This document shows positions 42,420 through 50,661 of a DNA stretch of 64,000 nucleotides, piece by piece. The stretch lies in the NCBI GenBank assembly GCA_022791635.1, contig JAAVZL010000047.1, forward strand, positions 16,108 to 80,107. The letters run 5' to 3'. Positions within the stretch are counted from its first letter, which is position 1; every line of letters begins with the position of its first letter. Below the pieces are notes generated by a model that searched no databases, was not told the DNA's origin, and saw only the letters and a list, made by a program, of their open reading frames with translations. The DNA is from Lachnospiraceae bacterium (lineage in GTDB: Bacteria; Bacillota; Clostridia; Lachnospirales; Lachnospiraceae). Made by a program: the position numbers and the translations under genes.

Positions 42420-44306
42420 ATGACAGACAGGATTTCTTACCGCTTTTGTCAGGGGCTGCGGGCGCGGCAGGCAGAGGCGGAACGCTCCATGCTGGAGGAG
42501 TTCGCAAGGGGAGAGTATACCTTAGAAAAGCCCTTTATCAGGCGGAACCCATATTTGATAAATCCGTTGTCAGCCGTGATAGGGTTTCGGACAAGGGAGG
42601 AGACGGCGGTGACGGTTACCGTTCTCGGAAAAAGAAGGGAGGGAACCGTGTCGCATACATTTCCCAAAAGCAGAGAACACCTCCTTCCTGTTCTTGGGCT
42701 TTACGGAGGGTATGATAATCAGGTGGAGCTGCGCCTTTATGAGGGACAGGCGCGAAGGTTTACCATCGCCACGGAAGAATTGGGCGAAGGGGTTCCTTCC
42801 CTTCTTTCCCTTCACAGGGAGCCGGAATACATCTGCGAGGATCTGTGTTTCTTTACCCCCTCCCTGGGCGCTCTGGCTACCGCCTTTGACGCCTGGGGGG
42901 AGGTTCGCTGGCATCTGACAGTGCCTGTTATTTTTGAGATGACCCCTCTTAAGAACGGCAACTTCCTCATTGGAACTGAGCGTGTGGTTGAGATGCCCTA
43001 CTATGTGTCAGGCCTTTATGAAATGACCATGATGGGAAAGATTGTAAAGGAATATGCTATTCCCGGGGGCTTTCATCACGATCAGCTTGAGATGGAGGAC
43101 GGAAATATCCTGGCTCTGACGGAAGGGGAGAGCTACGAGACGGTGGAGGACATGGTTGTCCTTCTTGACAGAAAGACCGGGGAAATCCGAAGAACCTGGG
43201 ATTTGAAAAACTGCCTGACACCGGGGGAGGGAGCCTCCGGCGGCTGTACGCCCAGGGACTGGTTCCACGGCAATGCTCTTTTTTATGATCCGAACACTCA
43301 TTCTATTACCCTTTCAGGGCGCCATGTGGATGCCATTGTCAACATTGATTACGACACGGGAGAATTGAACTGGATTCTGGGGGATCCGGAAACCTGGCCT
43401 GCGGATAAGCAGAGCTATTTTTTTGCCAGAACAGGAGAGGGAGAGTTTGACTGGCCCTATGAGCAGCATGGCTGTCTGGTGACACCCGACGGCGGAATTA
43501 TGTGCTTTGACAACGGACATTACCGCTCCAAAATACGGGAAAAATTTCGTTTGAACAAAGACAGCTTTTCCAGAGGTGTATTATATCGGATTGATCGGGA
43601 AACAATGACCATAGAACAGCTTTGGCAGTACGGCAAGGAGCGGGGAGAGGAATTTTTCTCCTCCTACATCGGAAATGTGGCCTGGTACGGGGAGGATCAT
43701 TATTTGGTCCATTCCGGCGGCATTCAGTACGATGGAGCCCATGCCTCTGAGAGGCCGGCGGCTCTTTATCAGAGAGATCCTCGTATTCGCGGGGAGAGCA
43801 TTACGGTGGAGGTCTTTCGCGGCAAGGTCATTTGGGAAATGAAGCTTAAGGGAAATTTCTACCGGGCAAGGAAGCTTCTTCTTTATCATGAGCAGGAGAA
43901 TCTGCCCCTGGGAGAAGGAAGCTTTGTAGGCCGAATGGGCGTCACCCCGGAATTTGGGACGCAGATTCCCGCAGAGCTCTGCAAAGAACTGCTTCCCGCT
44001 CGCTATGAGGCAGAGCTTGTGGAGGAAGAGGACCGCTTTGTATTCCAGGCCGTTTTTGAGGGCGGACAGGTGGTTATGCTGATGCTGGAAAATGAGAGTG
44101 AGGAGCACGGATACTTTATTTCCACTGCCAAAAACAAGTTCAATGCGCTGTGCTGTGGCGCCTTTATTAAAAAAGATCCCAGAAATATTACCCTGAATGT
44201 GAACAAAGCAGGCTTATGGGGAGTCTTTGATGTGCGGGTGATCGTGGACGGCAAGAAGTACGAGACCGGGATCCGCATTGCCTGCGGGGATCAAAAGAGG
44301 GAATGA
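42420..44306 (+). CDS. Arylsulfotransferase (ASST family), cytoplasmic form
   Basis: A 628-residue protein of the aryl-sulfate sulfotransferase family, which moves sulfate from one phenolic ester to another without PAPS. An N-terminal beta-sandwich domain (about residues 1-125) precedes a six-bladed propeller. Residues matching the E. coli active site can be placed: His219/220, His283, Arg301 and His350; the His283-Arg301 distance of 18 equals the known His356-Arg374 distance. Unlike enterobacterial ASST there is no signal peptide, so it should stay inside the cell. The ATG follows GGAGAGGAG. Thioredoxin reductase begins three bases after its stop. Confidence 0.87.
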   Translation: MTDRISYRFCQGLRARQAEAERSMLEEFARGEYTLEKPFIRRNPYLINPLSAVIGFRTREETAVTVTVLGKRREGTVSHTFPKSREHLLPVLGLYGGYDNQVELRLYEGQARRFTIATEELGEGVPSLLSLHREPEYICEDLCFFTPSLGALATAFDAWGEVRWHLTVPVIFEMTPLKNGNFLIGTERVVEMPYYVSGLYEMTMMGKIVKEYAIPGGFHHDQLEMEDGNILALTEGESYETVEDMVVLLDRKTGEIRRTWDLKNCLTPGEGASGGCTPRDWFHGNALFYDPNTHSITLSGRHVDAIVNIDYDTGELNWILGDPETWPADKQSYFFARTGEGEFDWPYEQHGCLVTPDGGIMCFDNGHYRSKIREKFRLNKDSFSRGVLYRIDRETMTIEQLWQYGKERGEEFFSSYIGNVAWYGEDHYLVHSGGIQYDGAHASERPAALYQRDPRIRGESITVEVFRGKVIWEMKLKGNFYRARKLLLYHEQENLPLGEGSFVGRMGVTPEFGTQIPAELCKELLPARYEAELVEEEDRFVFQAVFEGGQVVMLMLENESEEHGYFISTAKNKFNALCCGAFIKKDPRNITLNVNKAGLWGVFDVRVIVDGKKYETGIRIACGDQKRE

Positions 44307-44309
44307 GAA

Positions 44310-45230
44310 ATGGCAGATTATGATTTGGTGATCATTGGCAGCGGTCCGGCGGGGATGACGGCAGCCGTTTACGGAGTCAGAGCCAATCTTTCCGTTCTGA
44401 TGCTGGACAGGCTGGCCCCTGGAGGGCAGATGATCAACACCAGTGAAATCCAGAATTATACAGGAATGGGTACGGTGGAAGGGACGGTGCTGGCCCTTCG
44501 CATGTTTGAGCATACCAGAGAGCTTGGCGTGGAGTTTGACTACCGGACGGTTCTTGAGATTCGGGATCAGGGAGAGACAAAGACGGTGCTCTGTGAGGAG
44601 GAGGGGTGTATTTATACGGCCCGGACCGTGCTGATAAGTGTGGGAACCAGTCCACGACTTTTGAAGGCGCCGAAGGAGGAGCGCTTTGCGGGAAGAGGCA
44701 TCAGCTGGTGTGCCGTCTGTGATGGAGCAGGGTGCCGGGATAAGGATGTGGCGGTGATCGGCGGAGGCAATTCTGCCGTGGAGGAGGCCATCTATCTGGC
44801 CGGGTTTGCAAAATCTGTCACGGTAGTGGTCCGCTCTAGGCTGTCTGCGGATAAAAGGGCCTGTCAGAGGCTTCTTGACATGGAGCAGGTGAAGCTTTAT
44901 GCGGGCTGGGATGTGGCGGAGTTCTGCGGAGAGCATGAGCTTACGGGAGTGCGCATTAGGGCAAGGGAAACCAAAGAAGAGCTTATCATACCCTGTGAGC
45001 GGGTTTTTGAGTACATTGGCCAAATCCCTGCTACGGAGTGTTTTTTGGAGCTTGGCATACTGGACGAGAAGGGCTATGTGAAGGTAAATGAGAGGATGGA
45101 GACGGCGGTGCCGGGGGTGTTCGGGGCGGGAGACTGTGTGGCCAAGGAGCTTCGACAGGTGATTACTGCCTGTGGGGACGGGGCCGTTGCGGCTATGAGC
45201 GCGGCCAGGTATATCCGTCGTTATTGGTAG
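44310..45230 (+). CDS. trxB: Thioredoxin reductase-like flavoprotein
   Basis: A 306-residue FAD/NADPH enzyme. It has GSGPAGMTAA for FAD near residue 10, the redox pair Cys134/Cys137 in CAVC, GGGNSAVEEA for NADPH near residue 148, and the C-terminal GAGDCV FAD motif. Length is normal for low-molecular-weight thioredoxin reductase. It reduces a thioredoxin, presumably the one encoded next. Since it starts three bases after the arylsulfotransferase stop, the redox pair is probably tied to that enzyme or to the stress linked with its substrate. Confidence 0.93.
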   Translation: MADYDLVIIGSGPAGMTAAVYGVRANLSVLMLDRLAPGGQMINTSEIQNYTGMGTVEGTVLALRMFEHTRELGVEFDYRTVLEIRDQGETKTVLCEEEGCIYTARTVLISVGTSPRLLKAPKEERFAGRGISWCAVCDGAGCRDKDVAVIGGGNSAVEEAIYLAGFAKSVTVVVRSRLSADKRACQRLLDMEQVKLYAGWDVAEFCGEHELTGVRIRARETKEELIIPCERVFEYIGQIPATECFLELGILDEKGYVKVNERMETAVPGVFGAGDCVAKELRQVITACGDGAVAAMSAARYIRRYW

Positions 45231-45284
45231 AACAGACAGCAATTTATGGAAACGGGCGGAAGCAAAGCCGGAAAGGAGGCAGTG

Positions 45285-45593
45285 ATGTTAAGAGAGATAA
45301 CGGAAGACGAATTTTATGAGGATATCAGGGAGGGATTGGTGCTTGCAGATTTTTATTCCCCTACCTGCGGGCCCTGCAAAATGCTTTCCTTTGTACTGGA
45401 GGATGTGGACAAGGCCTGCAAGGATAGGGCGGAGATTGTGAAGATTAATGTGGACGAGAACGAAAGACTTGCAGAGAAATACGGGATAATTGCCTATCCT
45501 ACAATGATTCTTTTGAAAAACGGAGAGGAATTAAAGCGGGTCATCGGGCTGCAGCAAAAGCCTGCGATTCTCAAGATGATAGAAGAGGCGTAA
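45285..45593 (+). CDS. Thioredoxin
   Basis: A 102-residue thioredoxin with the active site CGPCK (Cys28 and Cys31) and the cis-proline segment IIAYPTMILLKNG near residue 70. AAAGGAGG lies five bases before the ATG at 45285; an in-frame ATG at 45246 is less likely. It is the last gene of the operon and the expected electron acceptor of the preceding reductase. A family 1 hairpin repeat begins 15 bases after its stop. Confidence 0.95.
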   Translation: MLREITEDEFYEDIREGLVLADFYSPTCGPCKMLSFVLEDVDKACKDRAEIVKINVDENERLAEKYGIIAYPTMILLKNGEELKRVIGLQQKPAILKMIEEA

Positions 45594-45607
45594 GGGCGCA
45601 CGGGGGA

Positions 45608-45835
45608 GGGGATGTCGCAAAACAGGACAGCAGCCTTTTCCATATCCCCAGTAATAAGGAATCCTCCCGCCTTGCGGGTCCCTCCTTATTACAACGGTTC
45701 GGACGGTTCTCCTACATTCTGTCTGCTCTGTACGGACATTGCTAAGGCAATATCCGCCCATATCAGACAACCTGTACGCGAACAGCCGGACACCGGATAT
45801 CGGAAAAGTCTGCTGTCCTGTTTTGCGACATCCCC
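45608..45835. repeat. Hairpin repeat family 1, copy with nested hairpin
   Basis: A 228-base palindrome with a perfect 26-base outer stem (45608-45633 with 45810-45835) and the usual core. Between CATATCC and the GGTTCGGACGG word on the left side sits an extra self-contained hairpin, GTAATAAGGA (45651-45660) with TCCTTATTAC (45683-45692), which other copies lack. The copy lies between the thioredoxin gene and a convergent gene, so it could serve as a two-way terminator. Confidence 0.88.
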
Positions 45836-45861
45836 TTTGGCTTGTCTTACAGTTTTGCAAA

Positions 45862-46131
45862 TTATGTTTCGTCTGTCTCTTCGGTATCTTCCTCTGTGTC
45901 TGCTTCTTCTGTATTTGTATCAGCCTCGTTCTCTGCTTCCTCGCCGGAGCTTAAAGAAACATAGCCACGCTCAGATGCCCCCACTTCTTCGGCAGTGAGA
46001 TCCTCGCTGTCATCCCCCAGATCATCTGCAAAGGGATCCGCAGCAAAGAACTTTTTGTAAGCAAAGATACCTCCGGCAACAGTTGCGCAAAGCAGGGCAG
46101 CAGAGCCCACAAACTTAAAAAATTTCTTCAT
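45862..46131 (-). CDS. Small single-pass membrane protein with acidic tail
   Basis: An 89-residue protein. After MKKFFKFVG comes one hydrophobic segment (about residues 8-25, AALLCATVAGGIFAY), then a long, very acidic Glu/Asp/Thr-rich tail from about residue 30 to the end. It is probably anchored with the tail outside or as an uncleaved signal-anchor. An in-frame ATG eight codons upstream and TTG codons are alternatives; GGAG lies about 11 bases before the chosen start. I recognise no family. It converges with the thioredoxin operon. Confidence 0.65.
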   Translation of the reverse strand: MKKFFKFVGSAALLCATVAGGIFAYKKFFAADPFADDLGDDSEDLTAEEVGASERGYVSLSSGEEAENEADTNTEEADTEEDTEETDET

Positions 46132-46212
46132 ATTCAACAAACTCCTTTCCTTCACTTTCTTTATTGTAATACGAAATACTGGAAAAGAAAAGCAAAAAAA
46201 TGAAAAAATTTA

Positions 46213-46241
46213 TTGTCAAGGGAAAAAATATATATTACTCT
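46213..46241 (+). promoter_or_regulatory. Possible promoter for LiaF-like operon
   Basis: TTGTCA at 46213-46218 and TACTCT at 46236-46241 with a 17-base spacer. If real, the tandem repeat at 46260-46411 would be the transcribed leader. The -10 match is weak. Confidence 0.4.
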
Positions 46242-46259
46242 ATATAGGTAGAAGAGTTT

Positions 46260-46411
46260 GGAAATTCATCTCTGATATGGGGCATAATATATAGTTTGCG
46301 GAACTATAACAGTAAAGTATGAATTATGCCCAGATGGATTTACGGACACATGTTTTTGTGGCCGGAAATTCATCTTTGATAGGGGCATAATGCATAGTTT
46401 ACGGAACTATA
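46260..46411. repeat. Repeat family 4: two direct copies with small hairpins
   Basis: Two similar units (46260-46308 and 46364-46411) of GGAAATTCATC-TGATA-GGGGCATAAT-...TAGTTT-CGGAACTATA, starting 104 bases apart. Each ends in a TATAGTT/AACTATA-type hairpin. Between them is GGATTTACGGACACAT and a GGGCATAAT/ATTATGCCC pairing. The same order of words recurs, diverged, at 63881-64000. With the possible promoter above this fills the 301-base gap 46132-46432. Confidence 0.75.
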
Positions 46412-46432
46412 AATAGAAAGGAATTGCGAAAG

Positions 46433-47125
46433 ATGAAAAACAGAGTTTCAAATGTAATATGGGGCCTGCTCCTGATTCTTATAGGGATTGGCTACGCAGG
46501 AGGAAATCTTGGTCTTTGGGATTTTCATATTTTCTTTAAGGGCTGGTGGACCTTATTTATTCTGGTTCCCTGTGCGATTAATCTGATGCAGCATGGTCCG
46601 AACGGCGGCAATGTGGCAGGGCTTTGCGTGGGAATTGCCCTTCTGCTTGCGGCGCAGGGTGTTCTGGAGTTTGCCCTGATTCGAAAGCTTTTGGTGCCTG
46701 CCATTTTGATCCTCATTGGCCTGAGCATTATGCTCAGTAATACCAAGCGGCGGATTACGGATCAGCAGGGAAATCAGATCCCCTATGAAAAGACGGGGCC
46801 CGGAGGTTCGGATGTGTCGGGCGTTTTTGACGGCAGAAAGGCCCAGTATGACGGGCAGCTTTTTGAGGGGGCGACGGTGAGCGCGGTGTTCGGCGGTGTG
46901 GAGATGGATTTGAGGACGGCACGGATTGAGCGGGACGTGCGCATTGACGCAACGGCTATCTTTGGGGGCATTGATATCCGTGTGCCTGCCAATGTGATTG
47001 TAAAGGTGATGTCAACTCCGGTGCTTGGAGGGGTGTCCAACAGGGCGGCAGCTCCTACGGAGGTTCCCTGCCATACCCTGTATGTGAATGCAACCTGTGT
47101 GTTTGGAGGCGTGGAAATCAAATGA
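46433..47125 (+). CDS. LiaF-like membrane protein
   Basis: A 230-residue protein with an N-terminal membrane part of three or four helices (residues about 8-110) and a C-terminal soluble beta-rich domain with repeated VFGG motifs (SAVFGGVEMDL, TAIFGGIDIRVP, CVFGGVEIK). This matches the LiaF-type (DUF2154-like) arrangement. LiaF inhibits the LiaSR cell-envelope stress system in Bacillus, but no LiaRS genes are nearby, so the role here is open. The ATG at 46433 is chosen over TTG at 46424. Its stop overlaps the next start by four bases. Confidence 0.85.
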   Translation: MKNRVSNVIWGLLLILIGIGYAGGNLGLWDFHIFFKGWWTLFILVPCAINLMQHGPNGGNVAGLCVGIALLLAAQGVLEFALIRKLLVPAILILIGLSIMLSNTKRRITDQQGNQIPYEKTGPGGSDVSGVFDGRKAQYDGQLFEGATVSAVFGGVEMDLRTARIERDVRIDATAIFGGIDIRVPANVIVKVMSTPVLGGVSNRAAAPTEVPCHTLYVNATCVFGGVEIK

Positions 47126-47700
47126 AAAAGGAATGGATTCTGGCCTCGGCTTCTCCCAGAAGGAAGGAGCTTTTATCGAAGATGGGACTTCGGTTTACCG
47201 TATGTCCTGCCTGCCAGGAGGAGGAGAGCAGCTTTCAAAGGCCAGAGGAGGTTGTAAAGGAGCTGGCTCTTAAGAAGGCCCTGGAGGTTGCCGGGAAGAC
47301 AAAAAAGGATGCTTATGTGATTGGCTCGGATACGGTGGTGGCTTTTCAGGGAGAGATCTTAGGAAAGCCGGAAGATGAGGAGGATGCTTTTCGCATGTTG
47401 AAACGCCTTCAGGGGACTTCCCACATGGTGTATACGGGAGTGGCTCTGGTGGATGCGAAAACTCAGGAGACGCTTCTTAACTTTGTGGACGGAACGAAGG
47501 TTTCCATGTATCCCATGACAGAGGAATGGATTTGCGGGTACATTGAGAGAGGAGAGCCCATGGATAAGGCGGGAGCCTATGCCATTCAGGGGGAATGCGC
47601 TCTGTGGATCAAAGGCATAGAGGGAGCTTATTCCACGGTGGTGGGCTTTCCCACGGCTCGGTTTTATCAGGAGCTTTTAAGGCTTGGAGTGGAGCTTTAA
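47122..47700 (+). CDS. maf: Maf-family nucleotide pyrophosphatase
   Basis: A 192-residue Maf protein that hydrolyses non-canonical or canonical NTPs to NMP and pyrophosphate, tied to septum control and housecleaning. Motifs are LASASPRRKELLSKMG at the N-terminus, VIGSDTVVAFQGEILGKPED near residue 65, and GAYAIQGECALWIKGIEGAYSTVVGFP near residue 152. It is translationally coupled to the LiaF-like gene through an ATGA overlap. Length is standard. Confidence 0.95.
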   Translation: MKKEWILASASPRRKELLSKMGLRFTVCPACQEEESSFQRPEEVVKELALKKALEVAGKTKKDAYVIGSDTVVAFQGEILGKPEDEEDAFRMLKRLQGTSHMVYTGVALVDAKTQETLLNFVDGTKVSMYPMTEEWICGYIERGEPMDKAGAYAIQGECALWIKGIEGAYSTVVGFPTARFYQELLRLGVEL

Positions 47701-47747
47701 GCTTCGCTGCATGCAGGGATATGTTTTTGGACAGAAAGGATGGCAGT

Positions 47748-48419
47748 ATGTATCGGGCTTGTATTTTTGATTTGGACGGTACGCTGTGCGACAGCGTGGA
47801 GTCTATTGCTTATAGCGCAAATCATGCCTTGCGGGACATGGGACTAAAGGAGGCATCCTTAGAAGACTACAAGATTTTTGTGGGAGACGGCGTGGACATG
47901 CTGGTTCGGCGGCTTCTTCAGTTTAACAAAAGGGAGCAGGAGCCGCTCTTTGATGAGCTTAAGGAGCGCTATCTGGGGTATTTCCTGGAGGGCTGTAAGT
48001 ATCATGTGACGCCCTATCCGGGAATTCTGGATCTCACAAGGGAGCTTAAGGCCATGGGAGCGAAGCTCGGCGTCATTTCCAATAAGCCTCATGCCAATAC
48101 AGTGGATGTGATTCATCAGGTATTTGGAGAGGATATTTTTGACTTTGTGCAGGGCCAGACAAAGGAGCTTCCCAGAAAGCCGGATCCGGCAGGCGCTCTG
48201 TATACGGCACGGCGTCTTGGGGTAGATCCAAAGGAATGTCTCTATATCGGGGATACGGGAACGGATATGAAGACCGGCAGGGCGGCAGGCATGTATACGG
48301 TGGGCGTGCTGTGGGGCTTTCGGGCCCGGCAGGAGCTTGAAAAGACGGGAGCTTTGGAAGTCATCGGGGAGCCCATGGAGCTGTGCCGGATTTACCGGGG
48401 AGAGGAGCATTATGATTAA
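47748..48419 (+). CDS. HAD-superfamily phosphatase, phosphoglycolate phosphatase-like
   Basis: A 223-residue HAD hydrolase. It has the nucleophile motif FDLDGTLCDS at about residues 7-16, a cap domain of helices, motif II ISNKPH, motif III lysine in PRKPDP, and motif IV YIGDTGTDMKTG. This matches the Gph/PGPase-like subgroup, but substrate cannot be told. The longer frame to 47595 overlaps maf and lacks a ribosome site; AAAGGATGG precedes 47748. Its last eight bases overlap the next HAD gene. Confidence 0.9.
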   Translation: MYRACIFDLDGTLCDSVESIAYSANHALRDMGLKEASLEDYKIFVGDGVDMLVRRLLQFNKREQEPLFDELKERYLGYFLEGCKYHVTPYPGILDLTRELKAMGAKLGVISNKPHANTVDVIHQVFGEDIFDFVQGQTKELPRKPDPAGALYTARRLGVDPKECLYIGDTGTDMKTGRAAGMYTVGVLWGFRARQELEKTGALEVIGEPMELCRIYRGEEHYD

Positions 48420-49197
48420 ATTAGTGGCAAGTGACATTGACGGAACACTGCTTCCGGAGGGGACGGATCAGATCAATCCGGAGCTTTTTGAGGTGATTCG
48501 AAGGCTTAAGGAGAAGGATATTCTTTTTGCGGCGGCCAGCGGCAGGCATTACTCCGGTATGTCCAGGTTGTTTGAGCCGGTGAAAAAGGACATGATTTTT
48601 ATTGCGGAAAACGGAGCTTATGTAAACTGCAGAGGCTACACCATGCTGGATCAGACGTTGGACTGGAAGGATGTGGAGGACTGGGTACGGGAGGTGCGAA
48701 AGATTCCGGGAGCAAGTTTTACTCTGGATACCAAGGAGGGCTTTTACACAGAGAGCCGGGACCCGGAGTTTCTTGATCTGGTGCTTAAGGGCTATAAAAG
48801 CGTGATGATGGTGGAGGAGGATGTACTTCTTAAGGAGCGTCCGGTCAATAAGGTGGCCCTTTACCATAAGACGGAGATTGCGCGCATTGCCGGGGAGATT
48901 GTTCCCCGCTTTAGCGATCGTATGCATAGCGCAGTGTCCGGGGAGATCTGGGTGGATTTTCTCAATAAGGAGTCTAATAAGGGCAATGCCATCCGCAGTA
49001 TTCAGAAGATTTTGGGAATTCTTCCGGAGGAAACGATGGTTTTTGGGGACAACTTTAATGATATTGAGATGTTTAAAAGCGCCGGCGAGAGCTATGCGGT
49101 AGGCAATGCGGCGGAGGCCGTAAAGCGGGAAGCAAAGCATGTGGCGGATACCAATGTAAACGATGGGGTGCTGAAGGTTCTGCGGACCTTATTATAA
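48412..49197 (+). CDS. Cof-type HAD phosphatase
   Basis: A 261-residue HAD-IIB (Cof/YidA-like) phosphatase. Motif I is ASDIDGTLLPEG at about residues 6-17, then AAASGRHYSGM for motif II, and GNAIRSIQ with FGDNFNDIEMF for motifs III and IV near the C-terminus. Such enzymes act on sugar phosphates or flavin mononucleotide. The start overlaps the previous gene by eight bases, so the two phosphatases are translationally coupled. Confidence 0.93.
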   Translation: MIKLVASDIDGTLLPEGTDQINPELFEVIRRLKEKDILFAAASGRHYSGMSRLFEPVKKDMIFIAENGAYVNCRGYTMLDQTLDWKDVEDWVREVRKIPGASFTLDTKEGFYTESRDPEFLDLVLKGYKSVMMVEEDVLLKERPVNKVALYHKTEIARIAGEIVPRFSDRMHSAVSGEIWVDFLNKESNKGNAIRSIQKILGILPEETMVFGDNFNDIEMFKSAGESYAVGNAAEAVKREAKHVADTNVNDGVLKVLRTLL

Positions 49198-49231
49198 AAA
49201 AGTGAGATACTGCGGAACTTTTTTGCTGGAT

Positions 49232-49324
49232 GGTAAAGTCGGGAAGGCGCACGAGAGGAACTTTCATGAGTGCCCTTTCGAATGAAAGTTTCTCTCATAA
49301 AGTGTGCGCCGAAGCGACTTTACC
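49232..49324. other. Three-part long hairpin upstream of small acidic gene
   Basis: Nested perfect stems: GGTAAAGTCG (49232-49241) with CGACTTTACC (49315-49324), GGCGCAC (49246-49252) with GTGCGCC (49304-49310), and a 15-base arm (49253-49267 with 49282-49296, one mismatch). It is followed at once by the 29-base shared leader. It sits in the gap after the Cof-type gene and has no T-run. Confidence 0.75.
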
Positions 49325-49332
49325 CTTTAGTG

Positions 49333-49361
49333 CCGTCGCGCAGCGACTATAAATAGGAGGT
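49333..49361 (+). promoter_or_regulatory. Shared leader: mini-hairpin plus ribosome site, second copy
   Basis: Identical over 29 bases to 11095-11123: a GTCGC-GCA-GCGAC hairpin and ATAAATAGGAGGT. Here it ends seven bases before the ATG at 49369. The downstream gene is unrelated to the flavodiiron gene that has the other copy. Confidence 0.65.
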
Positions 49362-49368
49362 TGGAAGT

Positions 49369-49632
49369 ATGTATGAGTATTCAGAGGAGTGTCTGGAGGT
49401 TTTTTTGAGGAAGCAGGGACAGCTTTTTGACGAGCCGGTGGCGGAGAGCCTTGAGGAGGCGGAGGAGTTTTTGGAGGACTGCATGGCTGTGGTGGTGAAT
49501 TCTCTTAAGGAGGCACAGGCATACTTTGAGGAGAGCGGCATGGATGTGACGGGCCTTTCGGAGGAGGAGCTGGAGGAGATGTCCGAGGTGTTTCCCATTG
49601 GTGACGGGACTTATCTGATTGTAGAGGCGTAA
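49369..49632 (+). CDS. Small acidic protein of unknown function
   Basis: An 87-residue soluble protein, very rich in glutamate, predicted to be largely helical (for example SLEEAEEFLEDCMAVVVNSLKEAQAYFEES), ending in a short beta-like VFPIGDGTYLIVEA. I recognise no family. It ends one base before the next gene, so it is co-transcribed with the PrsA-like lipoprotein. The strong shared leader implies good translation. It could be a binding partner or a metal-binding or chaperone-like protein, but there is no direct sign. Confidence 0.7.
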   Translation: MYEYSEECLEVFLRKQGQLFDEPVAESLEEAEEFLEDCMAVVVNSLKEAQAYFEESGMDVTGLSEEELEEMSEVFPIGDGTYLIVEA

Positions 49633-49633
49633 T

Positions 49634-50635
49634 ATGAGGCAAACAATAAAAAGAGGGCTTGTTTTGTGTCTGGCTGCCTGCGTATTGGCAGGTGGTCCGG
49701 CGGGTTGTAGCCATTTTGAGAATACGGAAATTGTCTTGACTACAGGTCTTACGGAGCATCAGCTTTTTAAGGTTGGGAGCTGTGTCTGCACGCTGCCGGA
49801 GGCTATGATCTATGTGATGGATTACCAGAGACAGTATGAGAGTGTCTATGGGGTTGAAATGTGGGAGCATGATTTCGGCGGGATTACGCTGGAGGAGTAT
49901 GTGAAGAATATTATTGTGTCTCAGCTGGCGGCTATGAAGGCGGTGACGCTTTTGGCCAAGGAATATGGGGTTGAGCTTTCGGAGGCTGAGACGGAGACGG
50001 TTAAGAAGGCGGCGAAGGAGTATTATTCTTCTATGGGGAGTGATGCGGTGAAGTATATGGGACTTAAGCAGGAGGATGTGGAGAGTCTCTATTATGACCA
50101 TGTGCTGTCCAGGAAGGTGTATCAGGAGATTACCAAGGATGTGAATACGGAGGTCAGTGATGATGAGGCAAGGATTATTACGGTGCAGCAGATTCGGCTG
50201 GACTCCAGGGAAAGTGCGGAGGATATTCTTGAGAAGCTTTCGGAGGGGAAGGAGTTTATGACGCTTGCCTCTGCTTACAGTCAGGACAGCCAGATTTCTT
50301 ATACCTTTGGGCGAGGGGAGAAGGATGCGGCTTATGAGGAGGCGGCCTTTGGTCTGGAGAATGAGGGGGTTAGCGGTATTGTTGAGGGGGAGGATGGGTT
50401 TTATATTCTCAAATGTGTGAATAATTTTGATCGGGAGGCTACGGAGGCGAATAAGATTACCATGGTGGAGCGGCGCCGGGATGAGATTTTCAGCGGGGTG
50501 TATGAGGAGCTTGTGGCTAATACGCCTTCGGAGTTTAATACGCGGGTTTGGGAGCAGGTGCATTTTGAGGATTGGAAGGAGGAGATTTCGGAGAGTTTTT
50601 TGGAGGTTTATAGCCGGTATTTTGAGGAAGGGTGA
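49634..50635 (+). CDS. PrsA/SurA-like peptidyl-prolyl isomerase lipoprotein
   Basis: A 333-residue exported protein. A signal peptide ends with lipobox GPAGC (Cys25), so it is membrane-anchored outside. The N-terminal part is a SurA/PrsA-like helical chaperone domain, and residues about 180-265 look like a parvulin rotamase domain (VQQIRLDSRESAEDILEKL, FMTLASAYSQDSQ, FGLENEGVSGIVEGEDGFYILK). Role: folding of secreted proteins. It lies one base behind the small acidic gene and is followed by a family 1 hairpin. Confidence 0.88.
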   Translation: MRQTIKRGLVLCLAACVLAGGPAGCSHFENTEIVLTTGLTEHQLFKVGSCVCTLPEAMIYVMDYQRQYESVYGVEMWEHDFGGITLEEYVKNIIVSQLAAMKAVTLLAKEYGVELSEAETETVKKAAKEYYSSMGSDAVKYMGLKQEDVESLYYDHVLSRKVYQEITKDVNTEVSDDEARIITVQQIRLDSRESAEDILEKLSEGKEFMTLASAYSQDSQISYTFGRGEKDAAYEEAAFGLENEGVSGIVEGEDGFYILKCVNNFDREATEANKITMVERRRDEIFSGVYEELVANTPSEFNTRVWEQVHFEDWKEEISESFLEVYSRYFEEG

Positions 50636-50661
50636 TGGACAATACTGGGACGGACGGACCA

